64,000 nucleotides of DNA from Oxytricha trifallax (taxonomy: Eukaryota; Ciliophora; Spirotrichea; Sporadotrichida; Oxytrichidae), in contig ARYC01001305.1 in the NCBI GenBank assembly GCA_000711775.1, forward strand, positions 18,162-82,161. Reading direction: 5' to 3'. Below, one piece after another: positions 22,500-35,889 of this stretch. A model generated the notes under the pieces. The model ran no database searches. It had not been told where the DNA came from and worked only from the letters and a program-made list of their open reading frames with translations. How positions within the stretch are numbered: the first letter of the stretch is position 1; every line of letters begins with the position of its first letter. The position numbers and the translations under genes are program-made.

Positions 22500-25400
22500 T
22501 TTATTTTAGCTAGTCTTCTTAATCAGAGTTATTGCTGCAATCACTATCATATAAAAATCTTAAGAATTTAAACTTTTCCTATTGAATTTTGCTTGATTTT
22601 AATTTCTCTTTTTGAGAACTAGAGGATTTGTTTTTTTTAATTAAATTAATCATAAAAGATTAATAAATTTCAATTTAATGAATAAGTGAATATTAATTAT
22701 TTATGAAAATACTATCCTCTCATTTTAAGATGAACATTTCGCTATACTCATTTTTATTTTCCAAATTATCTTCAATATTCTAGTGTCTAAATTCCATTGA
22801 AGTTCGATCTAGTATTCGCAATTATCTACTCTTTTTCATAGATTTCCTCGGATTTTTAAATGGAAAATCTTTAGTTTTGATAATGAAATTGTTTTTAAAT
22901 TTACTGATTTTTAATAATAAAATTTTGTGTTGAGTCAAGTTACATGCTTCTATTAATTTCATTTTGTTACTATTGAAATTAACCAAAGCCTTCAACTGTA
23001 TTTTTTAACCTTGTCTCTATATCATACGATTGCTGAAATAGAAAAGATTTAATTTATCGACAAAAAAATAAATTTAAAAAAATTTTTTTATCAAAGTGCC
23101 AAATGAAAAATTAAATTCATATTAAAATAGAATTATAGATTTTCTGTGTTTAGATTCTACCGGATTGTAATTTCTAACTATATTACTGTCTGGGCTCTTC
23201 AATAAAACTTACTGTAACTTTTTATCTTTTTCATCTGAAATTGCATTAGTTTATCTCAATAATCCATTCTAAATCAGAGACTAAAATTTACTATAAAATT
23301 ACTCATGTGAGTCTCTAAATTTATCAAAGTTCAAAGTTATACAAAATATAGTAAGATACATCAAATTAAATTATAGGAAAAAATGATAAAATCTATGCTT
23401 GAATTTAATAAACTTGATAATTAAAGGCTTTAAATCACCATGTACTATCTTACTTTAATTAACATCAAAATTTTGGCGGGTGCTATTGAATTTAGAATTT
23501 TGCACCGTCCTATATTCAACCAATGAATTATTTCTCAAATTTTTAACTAACGGTTAATTCTGATAAATCAATTAGATTTCTTTCTAAAATGGTGATGATT
23601 CATTTTATTGTTACTAAGAACTTTGCTTCGTTTAGGGAGTCCAATTCTCTTGAGTATTTCTGATTGAAGATCATTTATTAAAGTTTATATTAAAACTAAG
23701 TAATAAACTGAAATGGGAAAATATTGCAAAAGATAGTTACTGCTAACTCAATAGCTTCTTATTGAAATTGGACTGAGATTGGTGTATGGCCTAATCAAAA
23801 TCATTACTACTTTGCCCTCTTAAACCACTTCTGAATGTATTTTGATTAATTTACAAACCTTATTTGGAATTTGGAGACACTTTATCAAGGTAACTCCCAA
23901 AATCATTGAAATATCGAAGAGATTTAAATGCTTGTAATTTTTCTCGATCATAACCTTTGACTATCAAACTGGGAGTTTTTTAATTCAGAATATAATTAAA
24001 ATATAGTATATTAATTCGAATATATTCTTTAAGCTTGAAACTTACAGTTATTTAAATTATATGAATAAATAAGTCTTAGAATGCTAAAATAACGAGCTCA
24101 TCTTGTGCTTGCCGTCTGTGCTTTTTGTTATATCTCCTTAATTAATGTTTATAGAATCTCTATAATACTAGTAACTTTAATTCTGCTTCACAATTTCCTG
24201 CCTATATTTTTGTAAAGACTCTTTAATCCTAAGATCTGATTTATTTTCCAGTTAGATGCTTGAGTTTCTGCTTCTGATTGAAGTCATCTAATCTTTCTTT
24301 TAGTTTTAATAAAATATACTATTAAAAGAAAAGGAATACTTTTGATAAAATTCAAATAACTATTGTTAATTTTTCATTTTATCCTTCTTTGATATTTGAT
24401 TTTTTGCATTATCAAAATTAAGGGAGTAATTTAAATTTCTTCTACTTACTCTATCTGTGTTAGTGTTAGGCATGTATTTTTTAGATAATAGCGATAATTA
24501 ATCTTAGTTTATTTTCTCAAAGTAATACTTTTGTGAAGCTTCTTTAATTATTATAAGGGTTATTTCAACAGAATCATTATTTTTTTAATTAAATAATACT
24601 GGTTATTAATAAAATACCAGCTTTTAGATTTAAAAATTTTTTTTTATTTTAGCATTAAAATAAATGGGTGAATCATAGAGTAGTGCATCTCTAGATGTAA
24701 CGTCAACAGATCTATTTAGAAACCTTGCTTGTAACGACTTTGCTTCTTATTAATTAATTTCACTGCTTAAGGATTGATAGGGGTTTAAAACATAATCTCT
24801 TTATTTTAGATTTAAGATCAGTCATCTATTTTCCTGATTGTATGAATTTTCTGGTTTTATCTTTGTTAAAATTGTTTAAATTGTCTCTGCTAATCAAAAT
24901 AATCTTATATCATAAAAAATCAAAAATTATATGTAAAACATCGCACTTTTTAATAAACAAATCAAAAGATTAGAACAAGTTATCTTGAACAAAAATATTG
25001 GTCTAATTCGTCTGTTTCTTTTGCTCGCTTTATCTCAAATGTATTGTGTTAAACTATTTGTTATCCGAATTTTACTTTTAAGATGCATTTTATAGGTATT
25101 GAGAGTGATTCCTACTCTAATACTGCTTTTTAATTTGATACTTCTTATTTTGTTTTTGCTAATTTTCTGCTTGATTCTGAGCTTGTTAAAATTATATTAG
25201 AACATGCAATTTCTTAGAGCTCTGTGAATTATATATTTTAATTTACAGTGATAACTTCTGTAAATATATTGATAGAATCACTTAAAAACTCTGTTTAGAT
25301 TCATAAGGAAAATACTGTTGTCGGAATTTGCTTTCAATTTTCTATCTATCATACTTCTCAAATTAAAGTAAAATATATAAAAATAAAATTCTCTGATAAC

Positions 25401-25859
25401 TACTGTTTCCTTTGACAATCCTTTTAGTCTTTAATAGTTATTATATTTTTTTATTGCTTTCACTCATTTCTTTGCTACTACTATTTCTGAATTAATTACT
25501 CTATTTTTAGTAGCTTTACTTACTAATTTAATTATATGCTGATATATTGTATTCATTAGATTAATAATTCATTCTACTAAATATGTTTCTTTATCAATGA
25601 ACTCAGCAACTGTAACTACTGACTACTCTTGTTGATTTCACTAGGATTTAAACTGAAACTGCTGTTATGCTACGACGATGATTAGATCTATGAAGAACTT
25701 TAGGAAATGCTTTCAAGTTGTTTGATGATCTGAATATTAAATGGCTTTGTAAAAATACTCTTATTTTGAGTGTTTTAGGTATTTAAAGCGTTCTAAAGAG
25801 AGACTGGTACTTGGTGAATTTGAGCTAATATTTGAAAATACGGCTTGTTCGAAATGCAT
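22500..25859 (-). CDS. Long Gln-rich coiled-coil protein, many MDSs
   Basis: The ATG at 25859 opens MHFEQAVFSNISSNSPSTSL. Shifted by one frame, islands continue with IIKQLESISQSSSQIQSSSQ and LQLLSSLIKKHIQQNELL (around 25580-25720). Farther on are clear islands such as FDKFRDSHEQFYSKFQSLIQ (around 23180-23340) and a TGA-free run of 107 codons at about 22765-23035 (YDIETRLKNTVEGFGQFQ). Spacers are AT-rich. No catalytic domain recognised. The real N-terminus may lie farther up, at the ATG at 26668. Confidence 0.55.
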
Positions 25860-25884
25860 TGTATAGGTTCATAATGAAATAGTA

Positions 25885-26392
25885 AATTTCGGAAGAGGAA
25901 GTTTCCTGCACTCGAAGAAGTTCCCTGCACTTTTTAATTATGTAAAATATAATAAATTATAATTAAATTCAAAAAATTTTATAATTTAAGGACTTATTAA
26001 ATATTAATAAGATTTTTATGTATGATAGTAAGAATAGTTCCTGGAGTTTAGTTAACATATAATAAACTGAAAAAAATTGGACACCTCAAATATTTAAGAA
26101 TTATATATAGTCAATTCATTACGGCCTAAATATCTAATAGTTCTTAGATTACTGATATTTTTATAATAAAGATAATGCTTGGATGGTGCCTAGAATAATG
26201 CTTATAGAGATATTGACTAATTTAATTATAAATTAAGTATAAATGTAACAATGTAATATGTTTAGAAAGTTGGTTGATAGTTGTTAAAAAGATTAATTTA
26301 ATAAAAAATTTAAAAAAAAAAAGTGCAGGAAACTTCCCTAAAATCTTTTTATTTATCATAAACCAGTGCAGGAAACTTCCTCCCCCCTAAAT
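25885..26392. mobile_element. MITE with doubled terminal motif AGTGCAGGAAACTTCC
   Basis: GAGGAAGTTTCCTGCACT (25895-25912) and its reverse complement AGTGCAGGAAACTTCCTC (26365-26382) bound about 500 bp. At each end a second, inner copy of the motif is present (GAAGTTCCCTGCACTTTTT at 25917 and AAAAAGTGCAGGAAACTTCC at 26317). No ORF of note inside. It lies between the ATG at 26668 and the next island of the minus-strand gene. Confidence 0.75.
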
Positions 26393-26394
26393 TT

Positions 26395-26668
26395 CTTTTA
26401 TTATGAAAAGTAAGAACAAGTATTAAAATTTATGAATTAATTGCTATTCTATAAATTCATTTGGTTGATGTGGACTATCAATATTTAAAATAAGTAAAAT
26501 AATTACTATAATGTTGAAAATATCAATATTGGGATAGGAAAGTGACAAGCTTTAATATTGATTACTTGTTTACGACCTCTCAATAACTATAAATGGTGCT
26601 TTAACATTTTTCACTTCACTGTCATCATTCTTTCTTTTATTATTAACAGTAGTCGGCTCATTATCCAT
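26395..26668 (-). CDS. Possible 5' MDS of the Gln-rich gene
   Basis: The ATG at 26668 (minus) opens MDNEPTTVNNKRKNDDSEVK and continues NVKAPFIVIERSQTSNQ. The frame then stays open into AT-rich DNA and the MITE, so the coding end is unclear. The charged N-terminus looks real. It is either the first MDS of the gene at 22500-25859, with the MITE in the intervening IES, or a separate gene. Confidence 0.45.
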
Positions 26669-26840
26669 TTTAATCTACTTTTTATTTAATTATTATTATT
26701 TTGATTGCAATTTAGATATATAAAAACATTATAATCATTTTTGACTATCAATAATTTACTATATACTTTACTATCATAATGATATGACTAATCAATAATA
26801 GAAATTAAATGATTGAAAATGAGTATTTTTAGTTATTACT

Positions 26841-28290
26841 TGTTCCGACCGAGACCCGTACCCCCCCCGTACCCCTCTTCTAAAAAATACCCCCTTCACT
26901 ACCCGTAACCCGTACCCCCATCCGTACCCCCCATACCCCCCGTACCCCCCTAAAATCCCCCATTTCATATGAAATTTTTTATCCACGCAGTCTGAATCGA
27001 TTTCCTTCATGACATCTCGTCATCATATATAGATAATTTTTTATATGAAATATCATAATTTTTTAAAAATTTTTTCTTTGCTTATTAACCCATAATAGCA
27101 TATTAATTCCACTTTTTTTAATTTTTCAACGCTCGCCCTTATTTTCTGAGTACATACTCTCATAGGAAATTATTTATTTTATGAGTAACACATTAATATT
27201 CATAATTATATTATAAGATGATAATTATTTATAAAGTACAAGATATAATTCTTAATAACTTTGGGTAATGGACCCTTACGATGGGCCGCTAAATGTTTTT
27301 TCTATATTTTTTTAAATGTTCTAAAAATCATTAAAACATCAAAGTAACATGTCATAAGTCATTCAAAAGCTCCCTTACGACTTTTAAAAGCAGTCTTTAA
27401 CAACAAAAATCATAAAATCAATAAAATCATAAAATAAATAGAATTTTGAATTAATATTATAATTTTATTTAGTATGTTATGATTATTATATTTATTTTTC
27501 ACAAATTCATATTCTAATATCATGATTAGTTGTTATAATTGCTTCAAATACAATCATTTAGCTTACTGATCTATAAGATTACATATAATATTAATGTTTT
27601 GAAGCAATTATAACAACTAATCATGATATTAGAATATGAATTTGTGAAAAATAAATATAATAATCATAACATACTAAATAAAATTAGTAATATTAATTCA
27701 AAATTCTATTTATTTTATGATTTTATTGATTTTATGATTTTTGTTGTTATAGACTGCTTTTAAAAGTCGTAAGGGAGCTTTTGAATGACTTATGACATGT
27801 TACTTTGATGTTTTAATGATTTTTAGAACATTTAAAAAAATATAGAAAAAACATTTAGCGGCCCATCGTAAGGGTCCATTACCCAAAGTTATTAAGAATT
27901 ATATCTTGTACTTTATAAATAATTATCATCTTATAATATAATTATGAATATTAATGTGTTACTCATAAAATAAATAATTTCCTATGAGAGTATGTACTCA
28001 GAAAATAAGGGCGAGCGTTGAAAAATTAAAAAAAGTGGAATTAATATGCTATTATGGGTTAATAAGCAAAGAAAAAATTTTTAAAAAATTATGATATTTC
28101 ATATAAAAAATTATCTATATATGATGACGAGATGTCATGAAGGAAATCGATTCAGACTGCGCGGATAAAAAATTTCATATGAAATGGGGGATTTTATGGA
28201 GGGGGTATGGGAGGGGTACGGGAAGTACGGGTGTGAAGGGGGTATTTTTAGAAGAGGGGTACGGGGGGGGTCCGGGTCTCGGTCGGAACA
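26841..28290. mobile_element. Large foldback element, 1.45 kb near-perfect palindrome with 6 bp target duplication
   Basis: The arms 26841-27548 and 27598-28290 are nearly exact reverse complements, with a loop of about 50 bp. The ends are TGTTCCGACCGAGACCCG and its mirror. ATTACT flanks both sides (26835-26840 and 28291-28296). Just inside each end is a C-rich (left) or G-rich (right) tract built of variants of CCGTACCCCC, in different copy number on the two arms. No convincing protein; short mirrored ORFs starting MKEIDSDC at the G/C-rich end are a by-product of the symmetry. It sits in the gap between the minus ATG at 26668 and the plus ATG at 28342. Confidence 0.9.
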
Positions 28291-28341
28291 ATTACTTCTT
28301 CAATTGTTTACAAAATAATAATTTATAATTATAGAATTAAT

Positions 28342-31300
28342 ATGTCCATTTTGACTGCTACTTTCTAACTTGGCAATGCTAAGGTTTAAAATGCTCCTCT
28401 GACTTAATAAAATCTTGCAAAGCATTCAAAAAATCTTCTATAATCTCTTTTTATATGTGCTGTAATAATTCTGACAGTAAATGGAATGTCAAATACTAAT
28501 AAGACTTTTGGATCTTATATTGATAAATAATTTAAATAACTATATTTGATCTTACAAGTAGACAATTGAAAGATTAAGAAATCAGAAATTAGAATTTGAA
28601 AGCACAGACATATTTGAGAATTACATCTATGGTGATATGGTAAATGTACATATTTTAGTATAAATATTTTTTGTAGAAAAACTAAATGACAATGAATCAT
28701 ATCATTGAACTTGAGAAGATGCTCCTTAGTGAGTTTAAACTTTACAAATTTTAAACAAAAACACAATTAAATTCAAATTTTACATGTGATTGTGAGAATC
28801 TGTAAATAAATTTCAGACATCCTAACTACTGTTAATATTGGAAAAACTTATCAAGGTCAGGATATGAATGTATTCATTTTAAGCAAAGAAATTAAATCAG
28901 ACAATGACAAAAATTATAATAAATATTTTTATTTAATAGGTATCAAAATATATATAAATAATGTAGATAATGGATATGTAATATCGAATAACCCATGATT
29001 AAATAAGTAAATTTATTCATTATTCTAAGTCTAGTTAAATAAATTTCTCGCATTAGGAAAAGAGGTGTATTTGTTAACGGGGCACTTCATACACGAGAAC
29101 TGACTGCTGTGCAAATGAACTTTTACATCCTACTAAAATTGATCTATAATTATGAATTAGAAGATACATTTACTCAAAAATTACTAGAATAATTATAATA
29201 CAAATTATAAATTTACTCATAGCTTGATATCATAAATTCCTTTCTTATATTATTTGATAGAGGATTTAAAATGAAAATATATATAAATTTAAATAGAAGA
29301 CTGTGAGATATACATATTACCATTAGTTAACTTGGATGGTTACAAATTAATCAGTGATCTCTATCATACTAATAATTAATCACCTATATTTTTACTTTTA
29401 ATTCATAGATATTGAATATATCATCGAGTATGTATAATAATAGGCAATATTTGGAAGAATAGGAGTGATGGGACAGAAGATGGCAGCACAACCTGTAAAT
29501 AAGTTAATAAAATAAATTGTTCTTTAATAGACAGGATTTATATTAATGATAATATAATGCATTTTATATTAATTTACTGAATGTATATTAATATTGTAAG
29601 TTACCTAAATCGAGTAACTTGAAGTAGATTTAAACAGAAACTACGGGTATATGTGAGGATTGACTGATAAGGGTTCCTCGGGAAATCCTTGTGATGAAGA
29701 CTACAGAGGCCCTGCTCCATTCTCAGAACCTGAAACTCAAAATATTTAGAAATATTTAATTTTATTAACAATTAACTTACTTTTAATAATTCAATATAAT
29801 ATTAAGAAGTTTTTGGAGAGTAAAAAGGAAGTCATAAAGTTCGCTTTTAATATGCATGCTTGGCGCAATTTATTCATTCACGCCTTTAACTAATTAATGT
29901 ATATTTGTATTTATCAATTTGATAGCAATATTATGTATAATTAATTTAAACTATGAAGATCAGCTCAATAGTAAATTAGTAAATAGCTTCCCCTAAGCAG
30001 CAATAATTTACTATGAAGTTTATAAAAACACAGAGATCCCCAAGGGTATGATAACTGGGAATGGAATGTTAATACAATATTAAGAATTCAATTACAATAT
30101 ATTTTTTTAGCATCTAATTTTAGGGAATAAGTCATTAAATAATAAAGCGTGTATTAAACATAATTAATGTAGACAATTGGATATGATGCAGATGGAGAAG
30201 CTTCAGATTGGATGCTAGGTGAACTAGGTATAATCTCATTCTCTCCTGAGTTTGGTATTGCAAGTAAAAAGGCAGATCAGTTCTTTATATAAGATAAGAA
30301 TGTGCTCCATGAAGTTTTAAAGCAGAATCAAAAATGGATTATTTATATTACTCTAATTTTATTTTTAAAAAAAAAAGGGTTTGATTTAGTAGTAAAATTA
30401 AGGTGTAACAAAAATCATAAATAAAAGGCAAAACATAAAAAATATCAGTAAACTTACTAAATTTCTTCCATTAAAGTAATGTATAAATAAAACGAATATT
30501 TTATTTATATAAATAAAAGTTACATAATTAATACTATGAAACTACTGCATGCTAAAATAGAAGTAGAAGTGCTTAATGCAACCTACAGATTAAATTAAAA
30601 TGGAGAATTAGAACAGCAGCATGATCTTGACATAGATTTGAGTATTAGAGTCAGAAACAATGGGTTAAGGAGATTAGATAAAGATTCATAAATTGCTATA
30701 AACATATGTATTTTATATGTTAAATTCTTATCATTGCCAAATAAATCATTTTAGTGTCAAAGAAAGAGAAAATATTATTTTTAATTAAAATCAAACAATG
30801 TTTACACAGTGTAATTGTTGATTTAGAAGCACAAAATCTAGGCCAAGAGTAAATATTAGTATCATATCTTAAAGTGCCCAAGCTAGATATTATAATTATT
30901 ATTTAGTTTGAGTATTCTATTTAATTAATTCTATTGTTTATCAATTTTTCTTCATAATCTTAAAGGCGGTAAAAAAATGACTTTTATAAAATTACCATAC
31001 CGTCAGGTCATTTTGAAATTCTATTTTATCTCTAAGAACAACTAGAGCCATTTAAGATATTTTAGAGTTCTTCGATTTTAATTTGAATTTGTTGAGTCTC
31101 AATGTGATTGTTGATGGAATAATCCAAATAAAACGCAATTCTTGAAGTTTGAAAGCAAGTAACATTCACAATTTATAATAGGAAATCGATAAATTAAAAT
31201 GAAATTAATAATTAGATAATGTAATCTTAAAGAGGTCAACACTGATGGAGTGGATACACTCACCTAAAATGTAAGTTACAAAAATATATATAGTTTATAT

Positions 31301-32351
31301 TTTTTATAGTGGTCCAACCAAGTAAGAGCTGGTGTAGCAAAAGACAAAAAACTCGCTGTAGAACTGAACAGAAGATAGATACAACTAAATCAAGAAGGAA
31401 ATGCTCAACTATCTTAAGAAGAGTGGTTAGACTAGGTAACGTTCTTATAATTAATATCTGATTATTATAATTAGTATTCTAATAAGCTGATTAAATTTAC
31501 ATTTTAAATTAAAAGTTTTCACTTATTTTCATAAATTTCCTATACCAAATAGTGAATTTCCCAATTGAAATATTACTAGTGAATTTTAATTTTTAACAAT
31601 AATAATCATAATAATTTGGAAATCATAAATAAGTTTAATTTTGTATTATTTAGATGAAACCTCATCTTAAGACTTTACTGTGTCTCTAAAGTTGAATCTT
31701 CACCGTCTTCTAAATAATTCTGAGCTAGGAAATCTCGATTCTTAACCTACTCGGAATTAAATGAAACTGAAATTCAGCCAGCACAAAATCAACCATTATT
31801 GAATATACTAAGTATTGAGTATAAATCTTAAGACTTCGATGAAAGTTTAACTCAAAAACTGCTCTAAACTGGAGATTTGAAAATAAATGACATGCCATTC
31901 ACTCAAAACCCTTAGGAAGAACAGGGATAAATTACAACTTCAAATGAAGATAAATCCCAAAGCCATGACACTACCAAAATCGCCGTTATTGTAATAATAA
32001 CACTGTTGGTTTTGCTAGCTGGTACTACTTATAGCGTCTATTTCTTATATTAAAAGTATAAGAATCGTAGGGATTAATCACTAAAGTTCATTTAATAGAT
32101 GCAATTTAATAATTAATTAAAATTATTGCAATTACTACTATAGATTGAATTTCATTAGCAATAGTTTTTATATAGCTTTAAGTATAAGTTTTATAGCGAT
32201 ACTTTTGTTTACGAGAGTAATCAAAACGGCCATTTGCCAAAAGGATTAGTGTTGAGTAATAAAGTGAGTAGCAATGACTTTTAAAATTATGGAAATTTGG
32301 ATGATCTGCAGTATAGTGAAGAAAATATAAATACTACTTACTCTGCTTGAT
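28342..32351 (+). CDS. M14 zinc carboxypeptidase with C-terminal membrane segment (copy 1)
   Basis: Metallocarboxypeptidase that removes C-terminal residues, probably secreted or surface-anchored. The ATG at 28342 opens MSILTATFQLGN, with a hydrophobic stretch SLFICAVIILTVNG. VFVNGALHTRELTAVQMN carries the zinc-binding HxxE (His 29088-29090, Glu 29097-29099). VNLDGYK is near 29315, VDLNRNYGYM near 29630, then GSSGNPCDEDYRGPAPFSEP. YDADGEASDWMLGELG and SFSPEFG (catalytic Glu 30248-30250) follow. Near the end a membrane helix (IAVIVIITLLVLLAG, around 31985-32035) precedes a short tail ending NTTYSA and a TGA at 32349-32351. An in-frame TGA at 29654-29656 interrupts the NYGYM-GLTDKG motif. Many IESs or introns split the gene. 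Confidence 0.85.
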
Positions 32352-32506
32352 AAAATGTTGAATTTTCTCAATTATATCTATTTCACAGATTCTTTCATTT
32401 CTTTAATATTTTTATTTTATTATGCTAGCAAATAGAATTGAGTAATTAATATGGAAGTATAATTGTAAATTTATAATCAGAATTCTAATAAAACAATTTA
32501 TAATAA

Positions 32507-35500
32507 ATGAAGCAAACTAAGCAATCTAATTACACTCTAATGAGATTGATATTTTCTAAATATTATTTCATGCTCCTATTGCCTATAATTTTTACATTAA
32601 TTTCATGCCAATAAGCTTAAATCTTAATAGAAAGACAACAGTAAAATTATGAAAGTAATTTAACAGTTACTAAAATATTGATGTAAAATTCTGAAAATTT
32701 TACATTAGAAATGACTGAGCAACTATTGAGGAGGCCTCAAGATGGTAGTAACTTCTTGCTCTACTTGGACATGCTTAATTTAATTGATTTTCAATGTAAT
32801 TTAAGGATATAATTTTGCTGATTTTTATATTTTGAATATTTGAATAGAGAGATAGCTATGATATCTGTTTTTTTTATAAAATTTGAAATATGATTGGAAA
32901 CTTATAAAATTATCCGGAATATAAATTATGTTAATTTAATTGATAAAATGAAGATTGAATTTCCAGAACTTATAAAAGTAGAAACTATTGGTCGCACTTA
33001 TTTGAATAGATAAACCTTTAGATACCTCTACTAATTGTTAATGAATAGCTTCTAAGTTTAATTTAGTTTATTATATTATCAGCTACTTTAAATACCGATA
33101 AGAAGGATATTCCAACACTCTTGATTACAGGTGCACATCACTCGAGAGAACTTATTTCCATTTAATTTGCGCTTTTGTCTGTTTTGAGAGTGTGTCATGG
33201 TTATTTGTATTAAAAACAGGATTCACTATTTTTACTCAACAATTTCAAGATTGTGGTTGTTATAATTATTATTTATCAATTTCTTATCAAGTTATAAATC
33301 TATATTTTTACTATTTATAAGATTAACAATATATAAGATAATATTTTATTTTAATTGTTCCAGTGGTAAACGTCGATGGTTACGAATATATCTCAAGAGT
33401 TTACTAGGAAAAAGGCTTTTACCCACTTAAGCGCAAAAGTTTCAATCCTTCTTACCTTCCTCTCAAACCTATTTTTAATGATTATTGTTCTAAAATATTT
33501 CTAAATTATAATAATTAATGTCAATAAAGAATGAATATTAATTATGTAATTTTTATATTTATGAGTAAAGCCAATGATATTAGATCATTTTTGACTAAAA
33601 ATAAAAAAGATAATGCTAACTTGGAATATAGTTAATGTTTAGCACCTTCAGAACAATATTTAGATTTTTATGCGAATAATGATAGTTAAATCTATGCTGA
33701 GTTGATGACAGGAGTGGATTTATATAGAAATTATGATTAGGACTTTTATAATGACTGGCAGGGTATTAATAGCCAATTTAAAAATAAAAATTTATTGATA
33801 AAGTAACAAATGAGTATTCTTATTAAAATAGTGAAGGAGTATGGGAAGAGATTATGAGTGAAGATGTTTGCTCTGAAACTTATAAGGGACATTTGTATTA
33901 ATTTATAGAAAGTTACTTCTGATATTGAATTGTTATTTCTTTGTGATAGTAAATATATCATTAAGATTAAATGTAAATTTTATGGACCAAATCCATTTTC
34001 AGAGCCAGAAACTTAAGTTATAAAGAACTTGATAGAAACTCATTAAAAACATTTTAAAATAGTGTACAACGTTCATTCAAAAGGGAAAATGTTCATCCAC
34101 CCATTCAGCCACTAAAATGAAAACTATCTCAGATAAAATTATCCAGAGTAAGCTAAAATTTATAGAGAAATTTGGCTTGAAGGAGGCTTTCCAGAGGGAA
34201 ATAGACATTATAACGCTTATTAAGCTTTATATTTATTTCAAATAAAATGTCATTTTATTTGATTTAATATAATTATTTACAATTTTTAAGCAGTTGAATA
34301 TCAGGCAGATGGAGAGGCATGTGATTGGGTATTTGGGGCATTCGGTATTATCAATTTAAATTTAAATGAAAATGAGTCATTCCAACATAATTAATCGTTA
34401 AATTAAATTATCTGTGGATGGCCGGAACTAGGCTTAAACGACAAAAACACCAATACATTCTTCATAGAAGATAAATCGCTTCTTTATCAGGTGCTGATTC
34501 AAAATTAGCAATGGATAGATTATTCCTTCAAGAAATTAGGAGTATAGATGGGTTTTGATATTGCTGGAATTCTTGAATTTGATAACCTAAGCACTGATAT
34601 TGTTATTTTTAAATATATTATAAATCTTTTATAAAAAATGCTTAATTTTATATATCAAACATCATGATTTTCTAATAATTATATATTTATTAACTAATTT
34701 TTTCTTTAAATTTGGAAATCAAAAATAATATCTCAAGTAACGATGAACCTAAAAATATGCAATATAGTAAAAGCATGAAGTGGTTTGATTTTTCATTGGA
34801 ACTTTTTAACAAAGGGTTTTCTGATTACTCGTAATAAATAAGCGCAAATAAATAAGATCATAATGCTTCTAATGGAAAAGAAGAAGTAAATTCTGGCTAT
34901 AATTTCATTGTAACTTCCTCTGAAAATTTCAAAATTTAAACAATAATCACACCACATGAAAGTTTAATTATCTGTGACAAATGGATATTATAGAGAATTT
35001 TTCACATCATATTCAAGAAACTAATACACGTCTTATAGATGATAAAAGTATAGATTATAAATAAGATACTTACAAAAATGGAGATTTTAATCATGAAAAT
35101 ATCAAAGAAAAAACATTAATTTTGCAAGAGTAATTTTTATGTTAGGCTTTGGGAGATTTTGAAAGCAGAAAAGTTGGAGGTTAAAACTTATTTATTGTAA
35201 GAGGTATAATTGATTATTTTAAAGTTATAGACTAAACTTCTATAATTTTTTAAATGTAGTTAGATTGTGTCATTACTAAATTTACTAGAAATTTAGTTTT
35301 AGGTTTAAGAAGAAATAGCATTTACTATAAAATTCATAGAATATCCCCTGATGCCTAATTAGCAGGAAAAAAATTTGATATATAGATTTAAAGATTTTGA
35401 AAGCTACAATACTTTTGCAAATTAGATACTCTCGTTTGCTCAAATAGGATAAATAGAGGACTCTAAAAATCTATCAACTTTAACTTTGATAGGGTTACTT

Positions 35501-35889
35501 TTCTTAACAATTACAGTCATAGTTTTTGTATATGCCCTGATGAGAATAAAAATTTTATAGATTTAAAATTATATTTTTAAAATGAGATTAATTAGGAAAA
35601 GTCAGATATCAAAATATTCATGGAATGCTAGCGATGTATAAGATTTAAGATAAAGTTTCTTATTACAATAAAATTGAATATTATCAATATATTAATAAAT
35701 TTTTTCAATACCGACTATTAAATAGTATTAATCTCAATCCACATGAAATATTTGTAAAATACTTATCTAAGAATTCCAAAGTAATTAAAATATTCAACGG
35801 CTTTAATGATTATTCTAAGTTTAAGCAGTAATTTACAATTGCTATTGGTGATTTTAATTTGTATTGTCACTATTGTGATCATTCGTGTT
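32507..35889 (+). CDS. M14 zinc carboxypeptidase with C-terminal membrane segment (copy 2)
   Basis: Tandem paralogue of the preceding gene, 155 bp downstream on the same strand. The ATG at 32507 opens with a signal-like sequence (FMLLLPIIFTLISCQQ). LITGAHHSRELISIQFALLS carries HxxE (His 33139-33141, Glu 33148-33150). VNVDGYEYISRVYQEKG is near 33370, FYGPNPFSEPETQVIKNL near 33975, NVHSKGKMFIHPFS near 34070, YQADGEACDWVFGAFG near 34310, and CGWPELGLND with the catalytic Glu at 34425-34427. Membrane-like segments are LIGLLFLTITVIVFVYALM (around 35490-35550) and LLLVILICIVTIVIIRVL ending in TGA (35889). The second may belong to an alternative 3' end. IES edges not resolved. Confidence 0.83.

Noticed and set aside
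26792..28328. Mirrored ORFs starting MKEIDSDC at both ends of the large palindrome
   Set aside because: They are the same DNA read from both arms and run into C/G-rich tandem repeats; composition and symmetry explain them.
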